From Psettodes erumei (lineage: Eukaryota > Chordata > Actinopteri > Pleuronectiformes > Psettodidae), in NCBI GenBank assembly GCA_016785225.1, contig JAFBJZ010000607.1, positions 496,001-560,000 of the forward strand: a DNA stretch of 64,000 bases, written 5' to 3'. The notes below the pieces were generated by a model. It saw only the letters and a list, made by a program, of their open reading frames with translations, was not told where the DNA came from and did no database searches. Positions 45,624 to 57,310 of this stretch are shown piece after piece; the stretch's first letter is position 1; every line of letters starts with the position of its first letter. A program made the position numbers and the translations under genes.

Positions 45624-47051
45624 TTAAACCAGCTCTGCAGCGGAAGCCTCAGTCACTCCAGAAACGGTAACCTGGGCTACTTTTACTTGGGTTTTTCCAC
45701 AGCCAGTTCCATCTTTCCCCACCCCGCCTGCTGCTCCTCTCATGCTCCTGCTGTTCCAGTCACTCTCAGCGCTGTTGTCAAGAGGCTGCGTAGGTCCCCA
45801 GCACATATGGAAGATGTTGACGAAGGCCCTGCGTAGGTCCTTGCTCCTCATGGCGTAGATCACGGGGTTCACGGTGGAGTTGAGCAGGCACAGCATGCTG
45901 CAAAAGGCAAATACAGTCTTAATGGAGTCATTCAACTTCCCGAATAAGTCGTAAACCATGATGGCTAGCAATGGGCCCCAGCAGATGATGAGGGCCACCA
46001 AGATCAGGACCAGGGTTTTAGCCAGGCGGAGGTCCATCCGTGCCTGCTCAGGCCTGATAGTCTGAACTTTAGTCCCCTCTGCAGTGTAGACAATCACACT
46101 CCTCTGGGAGCTGCGGCTCAGCATGCGGACGGCGTGGTGGTGAGACTTCCAGAGGATGAACATGTAGGCATATATGATGAACAGGACCAAGATGCTTGTC
46201 ATCCCAATCCAGAACATCAGGTACTTCTGATCAATCAGAGGGAAGATGTCCGAGCAGACAGAGTTGAGGCGCTCGCAGTTCCAGCCCAGCAGTGGCAGCA
46301 GGGAGATGACAATGGAGATTGTCCACATCATGCTGAAGGCGATGACTGCTTTAGTCTTTGTGACAATGCTTTTGTATGCCACGGGCCTGTGTATGGAGAT
46401 GTACCGGTCGATTGCGGTCAAAAACAGACTTCCCACAGAGGCAGTGAAGGAGGCAATGACTCCAGCCAGCTTGAAGAGGAAAATGTTAGGGCTATCCTTC
46501 CTGTGGAGGACATGGAAGTCTAAGAAGCTGTAGACAAAAATGATGCTCCCTATCAGATCAGCCACGGCCAGACTGCCTATGAAGTGGTAGGAAGGCCGAG
46601 AGCGAAGCGTCTGAGAGTGCAGGATCACACACAGCACTATGAGGTTCTCCAGCACTGTGAACGTACCCAGGGTGAGTGCCAAAATGGCAACTATGAGCTG
46701 CTGACCAGGAGTCAAAATCATGAAGCACTCCATGTCCACAAAGTTTTCCCCACACTGTGCCGCTCCTCCGCTCTCCACTGAGGAAGCGTTACCCAGCAGA
46801 ATGTCTGATATGTTGGTGGGGAAGACGGGAGAGAGGCCACTGTAAATCAGCTCCTTATTTCCAGGGGCAAGTCTGGGGAGGGAATTACTAATCGAGGCAG
46901 AGTGAGGTTTCTCAAAGTGATAGTTGTTCTTGGTCAGGCTTGAGTCAACAGAGGGGTCGTCGTAGCTGGCATCATTGGAGCCAAGATACCGGACCCCTGT
47001 CGTTAACGTGCTCATTGTGGCGCCTGCTATCCTGTGCATAGCCAACTTCAT
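45624..47051 (-). CDS. cnr1: Cannabinoid receptor 1
   Basis: One uninterrupted 475-codon coding exon (human CNR1 472). The long extracellular N-terminus carries the family signature YLGSNDASYDD, and the conserved QCGENFVDMECFMIL precedes helix 1. Seven hydrophobic helices follow. Class A motifs: LAVADL in TM2, DRYISIHRP at the end of TM3, WNCERLNSVCSD in loop 2, CWGPLLAIMVYD in TM6, NSTVNPVIYAMRSKDLR at TM7/helix 8. The C-terminus ends VKVAQVTVSGVTEASAAELV, the region that binds CRIP1a-type partners. The receptor couples to Gi/o and is presynaptic. The start was chosen as the first in-frame ATG after the acceptor at 47130, aligning with the human MKS... start. An upstream non-coding exon and uORF are annotated separately. 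TM and ligand-pocket residues look intact. Confidence 0.97.
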   Translation of the reverse strand: MKLAMHRIAGATMSTLTTGVRYLGSNDASYDDPSVDSSLTKNNYHFEKPHSASISNSLPRLAPGNKELIYSGLSPVFPTNISDILLGNASSVESGGAAQCGENFVDMECFMILTPGQQLIVAILALTLGTFTVLENLIVLCVILHSQTLRSRPSYHFIGSLAVADLIGSIIFVYSFLDFHVLHRKDSPNIFLFKLAGVIASFTASVGSLFLTAIDRYISIHRPVAYKSIVTKTKAVIAFSMMWTISIVISLLPLLGWNCERLNSVCSDIFPLIDQKYLMFWIGMTSILVLFIIYAYMFILWKSHHHAVRMLSRSSQRSVIVYTAEGTKVQTIRPEQARMDLRLAKTLVLILVALIICWGPLLAIMVYDLFGKLNDSIKTVFAFCSMLCLLNSTVNPVIYAMRSKDLRRAFVNIFHMCWGPTQPLDNSAESDWNSRSMRGAAGGVGKDGTGCGKTQVKVAQVTVSGVTEASAAELV

Positions 47052-47078
47052 GATGGCTGTTGGTGGTTGGAGAAGTGC

Positions 47079-47117
47079 TCAGTGGAGCGGCGTGTGGTGA
47101 AACAGCATTAGAGCCAT
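47079..47117 (-). other. Upstream ORF in the cnr1 leader (12 codons)
   Basis: Within the 5'UTR part of the coding exon (acceptor AG at 47130-47131), ATG at 47115-47117 opens MALMLFHHTPLH and stops at 47079-47081. That is 27 nt before the cnr1 start, and the frame is separate. It may reduce initiation at the receptor ATG. No claim is made for a functional peptide. Confidence 0.5.
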
Positions 47118-47812
47118 GCAAACGGATATCTATGAAGAAAACAAAGCACAAATCCTTTCTGTGAAGAATAAAAAAAAACACAGCAAACATCCTGTTGCAT
47201 CTCAATGTAAAATATCAAACTACATTCGTTTTTTATTAATGATTCATAAAGTGGAAAATGACTTGGTTGCTGGAAGATATTGGGGGTAGTTCTGTGTATC
47301 AGCCAGCTGACTCAAGAGCAGATGCATCCCAGACAATAGTGGGAAAAAGAACAGTTGATGACAAACCTGTGCAGCCTCGGGGGAAATCACTGCATTAAGT
47401 AAGTAGGACAGCCCGGGCTTTCTTATTAATTAAAGCAGGTCATTAAGCATTAAGCCTCTTTTTCAGTAATCACTGGATTAATTAGGCATCAAACGAGAAA
47501 CAAGATAAAGAGTGTACGTATCTGTCCAGTGATATTTTGATGGCGGTAATGATGATGATAATAATAATAATTAGTAAACAGGTTTGGATGAAGGTTTTGG
47601 GATAAGATGTTTTTTGACGATGAATGAAATGGCGAAGAAAATGTGTGAAAGTTTGAAAGAAAAAAAAATATGTTGTCTTGATGGACAAGCTTGTGTTTGG
47701 TTCAAAGCTCCACGCACGATTGGGGCAACAATAATGTAGCCTACTATCATGAACAAAAATAAAACGCTTTATTAAATGACTAAGCAGAATTGATCAAATA
47801 AAAGAAACATAC

Positions 47813-48010
47813 CTTGATTTTTCTCAGCACAAACATCGGTCGACGACGCAAAAACAGCCCAAATTAATTCACCTAAACCAGTCTGTTGTTGTCTTCACTC
47901 AACAGTTGCACTCACCCCTACCAAACAGGAAGCCAGCGTGGAATTACAGTTGTTGTGATAACGAATTGTCCCGCCTTGAGTCCTCCAGATACTGTCACTG
48001 TCAACTACGG
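47813..48010 (-). promoter_or_regulatory. cnr1: cnr1 non-coding first exon and promoter edge
   Basis: A consensus donor (ATCAAG|GTATGT, last exon base 47813) lies 0.7 kb upstream of the coding exon's acceptor, consistent with the 5'UTR intron of vertebrate CNR1. The upstream end is a guess. A perfect E-box CACGTG lies at 48094-48099. A second first exon cannot be excluded. Confidence 0.45.
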
Positions 48011-48167
48011 TAAAGTGAGGCAGGCAGCCGGTGGGCTGTGCGTGTTTGTGGGAGCGGGCGGTTATAAGGCTCCGGCTTTGTGCGCCTGCTGGTCACGTGA
48101 TCTGAGGTGTTGGAGCGCAGGAAGCGAGCGCATCCCTGAGCATCATCCACACCCATACAGGCCTACT

Positions 48168-48169
48168 GT

Positions 48170-48230
<61 letters not shown>

Positions 48231-48241
48231 TGCGCGCGCGT
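48168..48241. repeat. (TG)n followed by (CG)n tract upstream of cnr1
   Basis: About 50 bp of TG alternation pass into about 20 bp of CG/CA alternation (GCGCGCGC...). Purely alternating purine-pyrimidine sequence of this length favours left-handed Z-DNA. It sits roughly 0.2 kb upstream of the presumed cnr1 first exon. Confidence 0.9.
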
Positions 48242-51200
48242 GGACGATGTTGTAGGCTCGTTCAAATAGCTCCAACTTGATAAGTTTCCACGCTGCTTGC
48301 GTCTTGGTGTTATTCATTCACTTTATTTCTATTCTATTTATTTACTGCAATTGCCGGTCACATGCACAAACTATTATGTAGTCCTTTTCCTGTCCTGCGC
48401 AGCTGTGGAATTAATTGCACTATTCACTCCCAGCGGAACTTTACCCCAAATTGCATGTATCTTGTTGTGGGGATTAAAAAACAACCCATAACATTTGGCG
48501 ATGCAGCATCATGGAAAACAATAAAAGGCACTGCACATGATGGCACTGCCTCCATTTTTGGCAGAACAGATGAGAGTTGTCATCCAGCTAATTACTGAAC
48601 ACTTGTTATGGTGCACTTGACGCAGATTCAAGCAACCGTTGATCATTTGTGGCAGAACAGTATATCCATAATGTACTTTTTGTGAAGAGAGATTACACAG
48701 ACAGATCAACAGATAAAGTGAAACATCTTTGTAATGACAAGTCATTGTGTAGTCCATCTGTAATTAATTCAGATATATGTAAAGTGACTTCTCCTTAATG
48801 GATTTTTGGTGTTTTCTTTTTGATCGTGATGAGGTTGTAATGTGTTTTGGCTTGAAAGCTGCATCTATCATCTCTCAAAGCAGGGGGCAGATTACTGTAA
48901 TCTACATCCATCATAATAATTATCATCATTATTTCATTGTCATCTAAACTAAAGCCCCAGTGATGTTATGGAAAGATTTCACAGACAAAGATGTCTGTGA
49001 CAAAAGGCATTTATATGTGTGTAATAGCAACTTGTATAGTTTAGTTTTACTAAATCCTCTTCCACCATGTGGTCTGAGCATTAATGGACAACTGCTGCTG
49101 TCATTTCTTGTCCATCTGTCTTTGGTGGTGACTACAGAGAATGATTTGCAGTGATTGATTTTTGCAGGATTCTGGAAAAGCACAACATTGCATCTCATTT
49201 AATATCGATCCCTCTCCATTTACAGTCATTTGTTATCTAAGTGGATGCTTACATTGTGAAGCTATTACTTGCATGCTACACAGGCTATAGATTCACCTAG
49301 GTTCTAGACATCCAAGTTACATATTTTCAGACAATACACTTACATGCAAAAACATGTGATATAAGTACATATTAATCAGATTTCTAAAGCTATTGCACAG
49401 CCTGCAACTTATTTTGTGAAATCAAACAGCCGGAGGAATTTTGGGGCTCAAAATATGGTCGATACACACACAGCATATTACAAGACAAGACTCAAAAGCA
49501 GGCTGTCTGCCTCTGATGTGTTTGTGTCGAGGGGTTGGAAGATGGGAGAGTGTGGGGAGCGAGAGAGGGAGGGCGGTTGAGGAGGGAAAGATGCATAAAT
49601 AGAAAAGGGCAGGAGGAGGTTGTGGTTGTGGTTTAACACTGATGGCTCTTAACTGTTTCCTAATCTGCCACTATCTTCTGTTCATCCCCAACAGGAGATG
49701 CTTCAAATTGTAGCCAAATTTATTTCCAATTTAGTTCCATCATCTCATGAAGAATGTGCATCATCACCCATCAGCACTCATCAGTTGTCTGCCTCCTCAT
49801 TATCCCTCATCAGGCAATTATGTGGCAAACAGCTCCACAACCTGTAAAAGACAACAGGAGGAAGTAAAGTGCAACTAGTTACAAGTTACTGTAAATTGCC
49901 CTTACTCTGAATATTTATCTGAATTTTAAGACGTTTTATCTGAGTTAGTTCTTAGCAAATCATAAATAGAAGAAAATAAGATAAATCAGATCAGTTGCTA
50001 TGCATAGATTTTCAATGCAGAAATGGTGGCTTTTCATGGTGCAGAACAGCCAGATTAACAAGATAACGGTCAATGGGTAGAATCCCCTTCATGCACCATT
50101 TAGTCATATAAAGACCATTTTATCACAGCAGAACACAGTGGTAATCACAAAGACTTAGCAGGTGGTTCAGTGAATGCTCACTCTTGGAAACACTATGCAA
50201 ATGAACGCTACGGGCCACAGCGGTGCAAAGCAGTGCAACCGCAGCTAAGTCAAAACTGTTTCTGTCCTGGCATTCATGAAGCAGAGTGATGTGGCGCTAA
50301 TATAGTGGTACCCTGAGGTCTCAAAAGAGGTCACTGTGTGTGTTACCTTCATGACTGAAAGATAAACTCATGAGACTTTCATGAGTCTCCAGCCCAAAAC
50401 AGCTTAACAGTACAATCTGTAATCACCCTGCAGTGACACAGGCTGATCCACAGCCAGAGAATAATTCATTTGACCTTCATCCAGCTGCGGAGCTTCATGG
50501 ACTTGATGAGAAGCCCAAATGGATCTGACTGCCATGACACCAACAATCACTTTACCTATAATCACATGGCACTTTTCTGACAGGACAAAGAGGATTCGTG
50601 AAATTCTCTTTATCTTCAGCTGTTCACTTCCTCACTCGCAATACTGATTTCCTTCAAAATATGTGTGGCTTTTTAAAGAAATCTTACTTACTTACTTACC
50701 TACTCTAATATGTGGAACTACAACAAGTTTTATGTGTTTTGATATGGCAAAACTGTTAGCATAAAATTGCCTACATTAACCAACCCCTGCACAAAAAAGC
50801 AAGTAGCTAACTTTAGCTGTCTTTTACCTGCTGAACAGCTGGTCAACAGTGGGTTTTTAGAGCCTCCTTCTCGCCAAAAAGACCCAGAGCATGCTGCACC
50901 CAGAAACAATGCTATGAGTGCTATAAGAGTGAAGAAGCACAGCACAGCTGGGAAGCCATGACCTTGAGCTAAAAGCTATTTACTTGACCCAACAAAATGA
51001 TTGTCAAAGAAGAGGTGTGAAGTCATCTTAAAAAAACCTGGACTCGCTAATGCACCACTGCACTTAAATAAGAATTAAACACACAAATGTAAAGTAAATA
51101 TTGAATGTAACCTTTTGATATGGTGACTCCCTGCCGCTGCTACTGCTTGCAAAGGTATCACAGTTTGATCTTGATTCCTACACCGTGCTTCCACAAAAAC

Positions 51201-53940
51201 ATTTGATAGCCACCCCAGTACTCACCCATTCTCATTCCGCTCACTCCATCATGTTTACTTGCCCATTACCGGCAGAAGCTTCCAGCTAACAATCTCAGAG
51301 TGCTCCACTTCCGAGAAGAGTTCTTTCATCACAGAGCCATTGTGTATCAGCTTTTAGCATTACAAGATGAAGAGATTCTTCCACAAATTAGTTGTCCTTT
51401 CAAGACAAAACAGTTTAAAATTGGTTTGAGATTAGTTTTTTTCTCTTTTGTGGTCAGTGCAGAGAGGTATAACTGTGTTTGTAACAGGTTCTTATTACTT
51501 TAGTATTCACAGAGTCTTCAAATACAGCAGGTTTTGTCAGAAAGGGGTGAAGAATGACTGCCCTGATGCATTTGCTTGCATACTGCAGGGAAAAAAGGAA
51601 GATTTCAAAAATAAAACTGTCCGCACCATCAGTCTAAACACATTTGACTCAGTTGGTCTGACTTGATGGATGATGGCAAAACATTTGCTTCACATAAAGC
51701 ACTATTATTGACAGTTTGTCAGATGTGGGTTTTCTGTGAAATCATTAAAAACTAAAATTGACCCATTTCAGAAAAACTCTATCAGACACAGATTAAAGTT
51801 TCTCTTCTCCCCTTTTACTGTTTTATCATTTCTTTCTCTCCACTCTCCACACTTTTAGGGATATGTAGATGATGATGTGCAGTCAATTGTGTGTAAACCT
51901 TTTATTCTAAACTATGAATATTTAATTCAAGCACAGTGCTCTGGGCAACAGAGCAAGACGCAGGAGGTCGAATAAAGTTTGGGCTATATCTTGACATGGT
52001 TTGCCAAGACATTATTCATAAAAAGGTTATAGGGTCAATGATGAACACTGGTGGCAGGTGACATTTCTGCTCCCATTGGTTTGCTAAATGACATTTTCAT
52101 CACTGCGATGTTTAAGCATCAAGCCACTGTGGTACTGTTGTTGCAGTGAGTCATTTTCTGCATGTTCATCTGACCTGGTGTTATGTTCTGAGGAAAAGTC
52201 CCTGGTTATACTATAGTGTAGCATTTCACTTCCAAGTTAATTACTTGGAATTTACAGACCATTAAAAATAAAGCATTACACATTGTTTTGTTTCCTAAGT
52301 CACAGAGGGATCCAATATCATACCACCGCATTGTTCACATGTAAACAAAGAATAAAGTTTTTCAGTCCTAATTTAAAATCCATATGCATTTGATTTAGTG
52401 GGTCCTGCTAAGTAATACTGCTGAAAGATGATTTATTTTGACCTCAAAAGCCCCCCCCCCTCATTTCTACCTATCCTGGGTGTGTTGACGTGTCAACATG
52501 TGGACATGAGCTGATTCTGAACAAAATATGATGCCTCTGTACATCAGTGAAGACCATCAGTCCAGACGCAGATACTGAATAATAATAGCACATAGGATAC
52601 ACAAAGACAGATTGGATTCTGATCTTTGTCAGGTAGCGCTCATATCCCTACCCACTCCTGAGGCAATCACAGCCATCTGGGCTGGAAAATATATATCGGC
52701 TACAGAGCATAAACAACTCTGCTGGCAGACAGCCACCACAGCCCTCCCGCTGAACCGATTCCTTCACTTTACACCTATAACACCCCCCTTCACTCTACTA
52801 CCACACACGCATACACACTTTTTGTCACTTCACAGCTTGTAGCCTAATTGACTTCAGGCTTACACATGTGATTAAACTTCACATCATCTTGGAATCTTGG
52901 ATATTAGACACTGAGATAACGCTGTATTACAAAACCAGGATCAGTATATAATGTAAAGTAAAAAACAGACCCGGTGTTGGTTGTACAAATCCCTTTTGAT
53001 TTAGTTTTTTTTCGAAGTCCACATTTTATTTGTCTACAGTTATGACTTTTTCATCCCAAATGCCCATGTGTATTGTACTATATGTATTTATTTGTCATAA
53101 CAGTGAAGCTCTGTAGAAAACTCTTTTGTGCCTAGACAAGAACAATTATCAGTCTTATTTCTGACCTACAAGGTGAGAAGACTATTAAAAGTTGCACCTC
53201 ATCCTTTTCAGGTGCATCACCATGGAGACTCTGCCATGCCCTATCTGCTTCAGGTCACCTGGATTACACCATTGTTGTTTTGTGTGGGGGGGTGTGTATC
53301 TTGGAAGGCACAAAACATCCACGCTTGGCTTGATGAGAGTGTGTTTGAAAAGCAGTGGATGACCGTGTTGTTTTCAGACCCTGTTATTATTTAGACCTAT
53401 TGCAACATCAGGATTGTAGTGATCCCTCCAGCCAGATTGCTTTTTCTTTGCTTACTGACGGTGTCTGCCAGCGGTGACATCCAAATGCTCTGTCCTACCT
53501 TTTCTTTAGCATTTGCCAGAGCCTCATGCAGCATTACTGATAATTCCACATTATGTTCAGGGATACATGAAAGAGACAGATGGAATTACGCACTTGCCAT
53601 TGTGTGAAAGGTGTGGTTTCATCACAGGGTTAGTACCCAACATCATGAAGACTCACTGCTCTAAACATTCAGTCACAAATTTATCCCAGCATCACAGCAT
53701 GAGTTGATTTGAAAGATGGTTATACATGAAGAGCATTGGTTCGCAGTTGTTTTCCATTTCGCATTCACACTTTAAATATACTGCTGGTGATATTCTACAT
53801 TTTTGTTGCAGTTGTGTTCACACCTTGTTGACAAGGAAGTGCAACAAAATTCATGCATGCAGGTTTAAAGAAGGATGAGTAAAGAATTTAAAACAGCTGA
53901 GCAGTTTTCAGGAAATGTTTCTCAAACAGAAGTAAATAGG

Positions 53941-54109
53941 TCTGCCCCACCCTAATGTGTTCCACCTGTGCCTCATTACCCTCGCCTCCATGTCGGCTAT
54001 ATAAGTCTTGGTCGATGTTTTTGTGTTTGCTACGTCATTGATTCAGTTTACCGGTGTACCTTGTGTTTCTGCTGTCCCCTGGGGTTCTGTTGCTTCTGTT
54101 TTTTGTTTT

Positions 54110-54142
<33 letters not shown>

Positions 54143-54299
54143 TCTTCAGTGTGGTTTCTGCCCTGTTTCTTATCTATTTCCAACAATGGAGCTCAAGGGT
54201 AGAAAGCTCTTCTGTTTTGGGCTCCTGGTCCACAGACAATGTTAGTTGGATCAAGTTATTGTTGATTGCAATCCTTTAACAGCCTCTGTTGAATAAATA
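53941..54299 (+). mobile_element. Possible LTR-like or other retroelement remnant
   Basis: A TATATAAG promoter-like motif at 53998-54005 is followed about 290 nt later by AATAAATAAA (54291-54300). Between lies T/G-rich, stop-poor sequence. The spacing of TATA box and poly(A) signal is that of a solo LTR. I could not find convincing TG...CA ends or a target duplication, so identity is uncertain. Confidence 0.3.
54111..54142. repeat. (GCCTGT)n minisatellite
   Basis: Just over five perfect 6-bp units. They make a short Val-Pro or Cys-Leu or Cys-Ala repeat in open frames, which should not be read as protein. Confidence 0.9.
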
Positions 54300-54688
54300 A
54301 AAACTTGGAAAATATGTGTAAAAATAAAGCATCAGCATACATACACTTGAATTATTGTTTTATGTTTTTTCTTAAATGAATTTTAGTCCTTTTGTATCTA
54401 TACATTCTCTGCCTTACTTCCAGCTATGACTTGTCTAGCCCAGTTTTGGGTTCATGCAGGTTCAGCCTTCATCAGTCTCCCTCAAATAAATGTTTGTGGA
54501 TGAGGTCAAAGGTCATGACCACCAGAGTCAGGAGTTCATTGTTAAGTTTTGATTGATTAATGACGTGTCACGCCACGACACCTGTTCCCCACAATGAAAC
54601 CAGCACATTATCTGTTTTATTTCTGATCGTTCCCATTTCAGGATCACTGAATGTGTGGCATTCTGTACATCTTGCAGTTTGCTTTGCC

Positions 54689-54718
54689 AAGTGTATGCGT
54701 GTGTGTGTGTGTGTGTGT
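54689..54718. repeat. (GT)n microsatellite
   Basis: Short TG dinucleotide run with one interruption. Confidence 0.85.
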
Positions 54719-56256
54719 TAATGTGTGCGACAGTTAGAGTTATACGTTTTAAAGAACTCATCTCAATTATTTCTTTGATGTATGAGCTCTGGGATCTTGG
54801 GATGGAGAGTCTAATATTATATTATTAAAGCTGCCAAGTGTTGACTATAATTATTAGAAAATTGAATTCATGTGAAGTCTTAATGCACACCACAAACCTA
54901 TTAGCAGCGATTTGTTCTTCATCCTATTTTTCAGGTGTGATAGCTGTTCAAACAGGCCATCTGGTTCTGGTTTGGAACGCTAACATTAACATCGCTGTTC
55001 TCAAAATGATGTTCTCAAAATATGTTTTTCATTTATGTAAAGTATCATAGGTATAATCATTGTAACAAAGAAAAACCAAAAAACCCTTTCCAATCTTAGT
55101 CATATGTTCATTTGTATGTCTGTGTGTGTGTGTTAATCCTGCTTCTGCTACTGCTTCTTCAATGTTTGTATCAAAATGACATTTAATTGATTCCCTGAGA
55201 GTTCTTTTTTGTGGCAGCAAAATACAAATCTAAATGGAGGTACCCCCAAAAGTAACCTATCTTTCATTCCTGACAAATCGCCACAGTGGTGCTGAAAGGC
55301 AATAAACACAGGGGAGATGGAAACAGCGTGGCAGGAGGTTGGACACTGGAGTTGAATGAGAGGTTTTGAAAGCATCTCTGTTTTGTTCTGTTTGGCATTC
55401 TTTTGAGATTTTTCTCTACCTTAAAGCTGAAAAATTCAAGGGAAGCCACACAAAGCTGGGCATTCCACAGAAACAGTACAAACAAGGTGATTTTTTTTTA
55501 CAAGCTGTAATAGTGGTGAGGCTTACAATGAGAACTTTATCCTAAGGGTGGCGCTAGACTGTGGGCTCACATTTTAACCAAGAAGACAAAACATTTCCCA
55601 CAACAGTCTTGATAACTGACACTGCTGCTTCCCATTTTAATCAGGCTCTGAATGGCTTCCTGTGGTGAGTAACCCTGTCTTCACATCCTGCGTGATGATT
55701 GTCGGTTTGTTTAAACAAGTGAAGGCACAGTACCTGCAGCGTTTGTGTAATGTCATAGAAATAGCAATGCAGTGGCGGAGAGTGCATGCTGATATTTATC
55801 TGTCTGATAAAAAGTTATTGCTTTATATACGTATCTTGTTTGAATGAACCGCCATGAGATGAGACTGTGTTTAATCTCCATCAAAACATGACTGTAACAA
55901 AAATGAAAAAAAAAGAACTTTACAGAGGGATTAGCTTCTTTTGATAGTATCATCTGCAAAATATAATTAGGCAAAAGCAATTATCTCACTTCACCTAGTT
56001 GGTGTGTGTTTGTATGTGTGCATGCAAAAATTTCACTTCACTCAGCTTCACTCAGCTGCAGGAGTATGACCCAAGGGCCTGCATGATGAAGTTAAACAGA
56101 GTTTTTTAGAGTGAAATTAATCAAATTTTTCAACTGTTTTCCTAAATATTAATTACATCTCTGAGCAAAGCAGAGGTGCTTGATTAACTTCAATTTCTAC
56201 CCTATACTTGCCGTAATAACTTGTGTTATCATGATCAGCTAATGACACAACTAATT

Positions 56257-56631
56257 TAAAAGGAGTAGTTTGACATTCTGAGCAATACCCTTTTTGCTCT
56301 TATTCTTTTTTTTGTCAAGAAATAGAGAAGGTTAACACTAAAGACTGTATGGTAAAAAAAAAAAACAACAACAATGCTGACAGTCAGTTGGCCTAGCATA
56401 AAGATTGCAAATTGGAGTGGATAAACTCCACCTACCAACACCTCTAAAGGTCACAGTAACACTATTTTGTTTTTGCATTACATAAAAGGTTTCTGGTGAC
56501 ATTTTGGACCGAAGCAAGCTAGCTTTCCCCATGACTTTGTGCTAGGCTAAGCTAACCCACTGCTGACATCTCATCTCTGACTCTCAGCAAGGAAGGAGAT
56601 AACCATGTTTCAGAAAATGTTGAATCTTTTC
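56257..56631 (+). mobile_element. Teleost non-autonomous interspersed repeat (MITE-like)
   Basis: The left end AGGAGTAGTTTGACATTCTG and the right end (reverse complement beginning GAAAAGATTCAACATTTTC) are imperfect inverted repeats. Inside are diagnostic segments such as CTGACAGTCAGTTGGCCTAG, CCACCTACCAACACCTCTAA and GCTAGGCTAAGCTAACC, in the order I know from an abundant ~400-bp teleost repeat. No coding capacity. The copy is diverged, hence old. Confidence 0.65.
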
Positions 56632-57065
56632 GTTAAAAGCCCGCTATTTAATATAAAATATTCTCCTGAAGGACTTCTGGAAAACATTAACACCCTGCAA
56701 GTGTCAGAAGAGGGCATGTATCAGAAGATGATTCATTTAACCCTGCAACAGAGGAGTCAGCAACATCACATCAACATACCACTGTGCCTATTGTAGTACA
56801 ATAAATCCAGTTGTGTCAGCTTTTTTTAAAAAAATGCTTTCATATTATTTACGGCTAAAAGGTCACAAGAGTCTGAAGGGAATATTAAGTATGTTCATTA
56901 TTCAGGAGCGTCTATGAATCTGAGAGAGCAGTGGCAATCGCATTAGCCGATAAACATCGAGGACGAGGAAGACGCCCACGACTTCCCATGGGAGAGCTTC
57001 CAATTAACACTCAAGCCTTCTCCCTGACATGTTGGCTGGCTCGAAAATGTGAGGAGATGGAAAGA

Positions 57066-57092
57066 CAGAGAGAGAGAGAGATCAGAGTTCAT

Positions 57093-57123
<31 letters not shown>
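57066..57123. repeat. (AG)n and (CA)n microsatellites
   Basis: AG run at 57066-57080 and CA run at 57094-57123, separated by 13 bp. Confidence 0.9.
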
Positions 57124-57125
<2 letters not shown>

Positions 57126-57270
57126 AAATACATTATTTATTAGATGTAAAGTGTACTGTATGCACTCTGAATTAAGGTATTTAGGTACAAAATGAATGCA
57201 TTTTGTCTACAAAACAAACAAATACTGTTTACATGGTCTGGTTAACCTTTTATATGAGCTATATTTAATA

Positions 57271-57310
57271 TACAGTGGGTGCATAAGTTTGCATCCATTT
57301 TCTTTATGAA
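57271..57310 (+). mobile_element. Tc1/mariner-type terminal repeat fragment
   Basis: TA followed by CAGTGGGTGCATAAGTTTGC resembles the ends of fish Tc1-like or MITE elements, which start CAGT after a TA target. The matching inverted end is not found within about 0.5 kb, so this is at most a remnant. Confidence 0.35.

Noticed and set aside
46134..46533. Plus-strand frames opposite cnr1
   Set aside because: Shadows of the receptor coding sequence.
47886..48317. Frames rich in Cys-Val or His-Thr near 48.2 kb
   Set aside because: Translations of the TG/CG microsatellite.
53968..54279. Frame with a VPVPVPVP or CACACACA run
   Set aside because: The run is a translation of the GCCTGT minisatellite; no gene structure around it.
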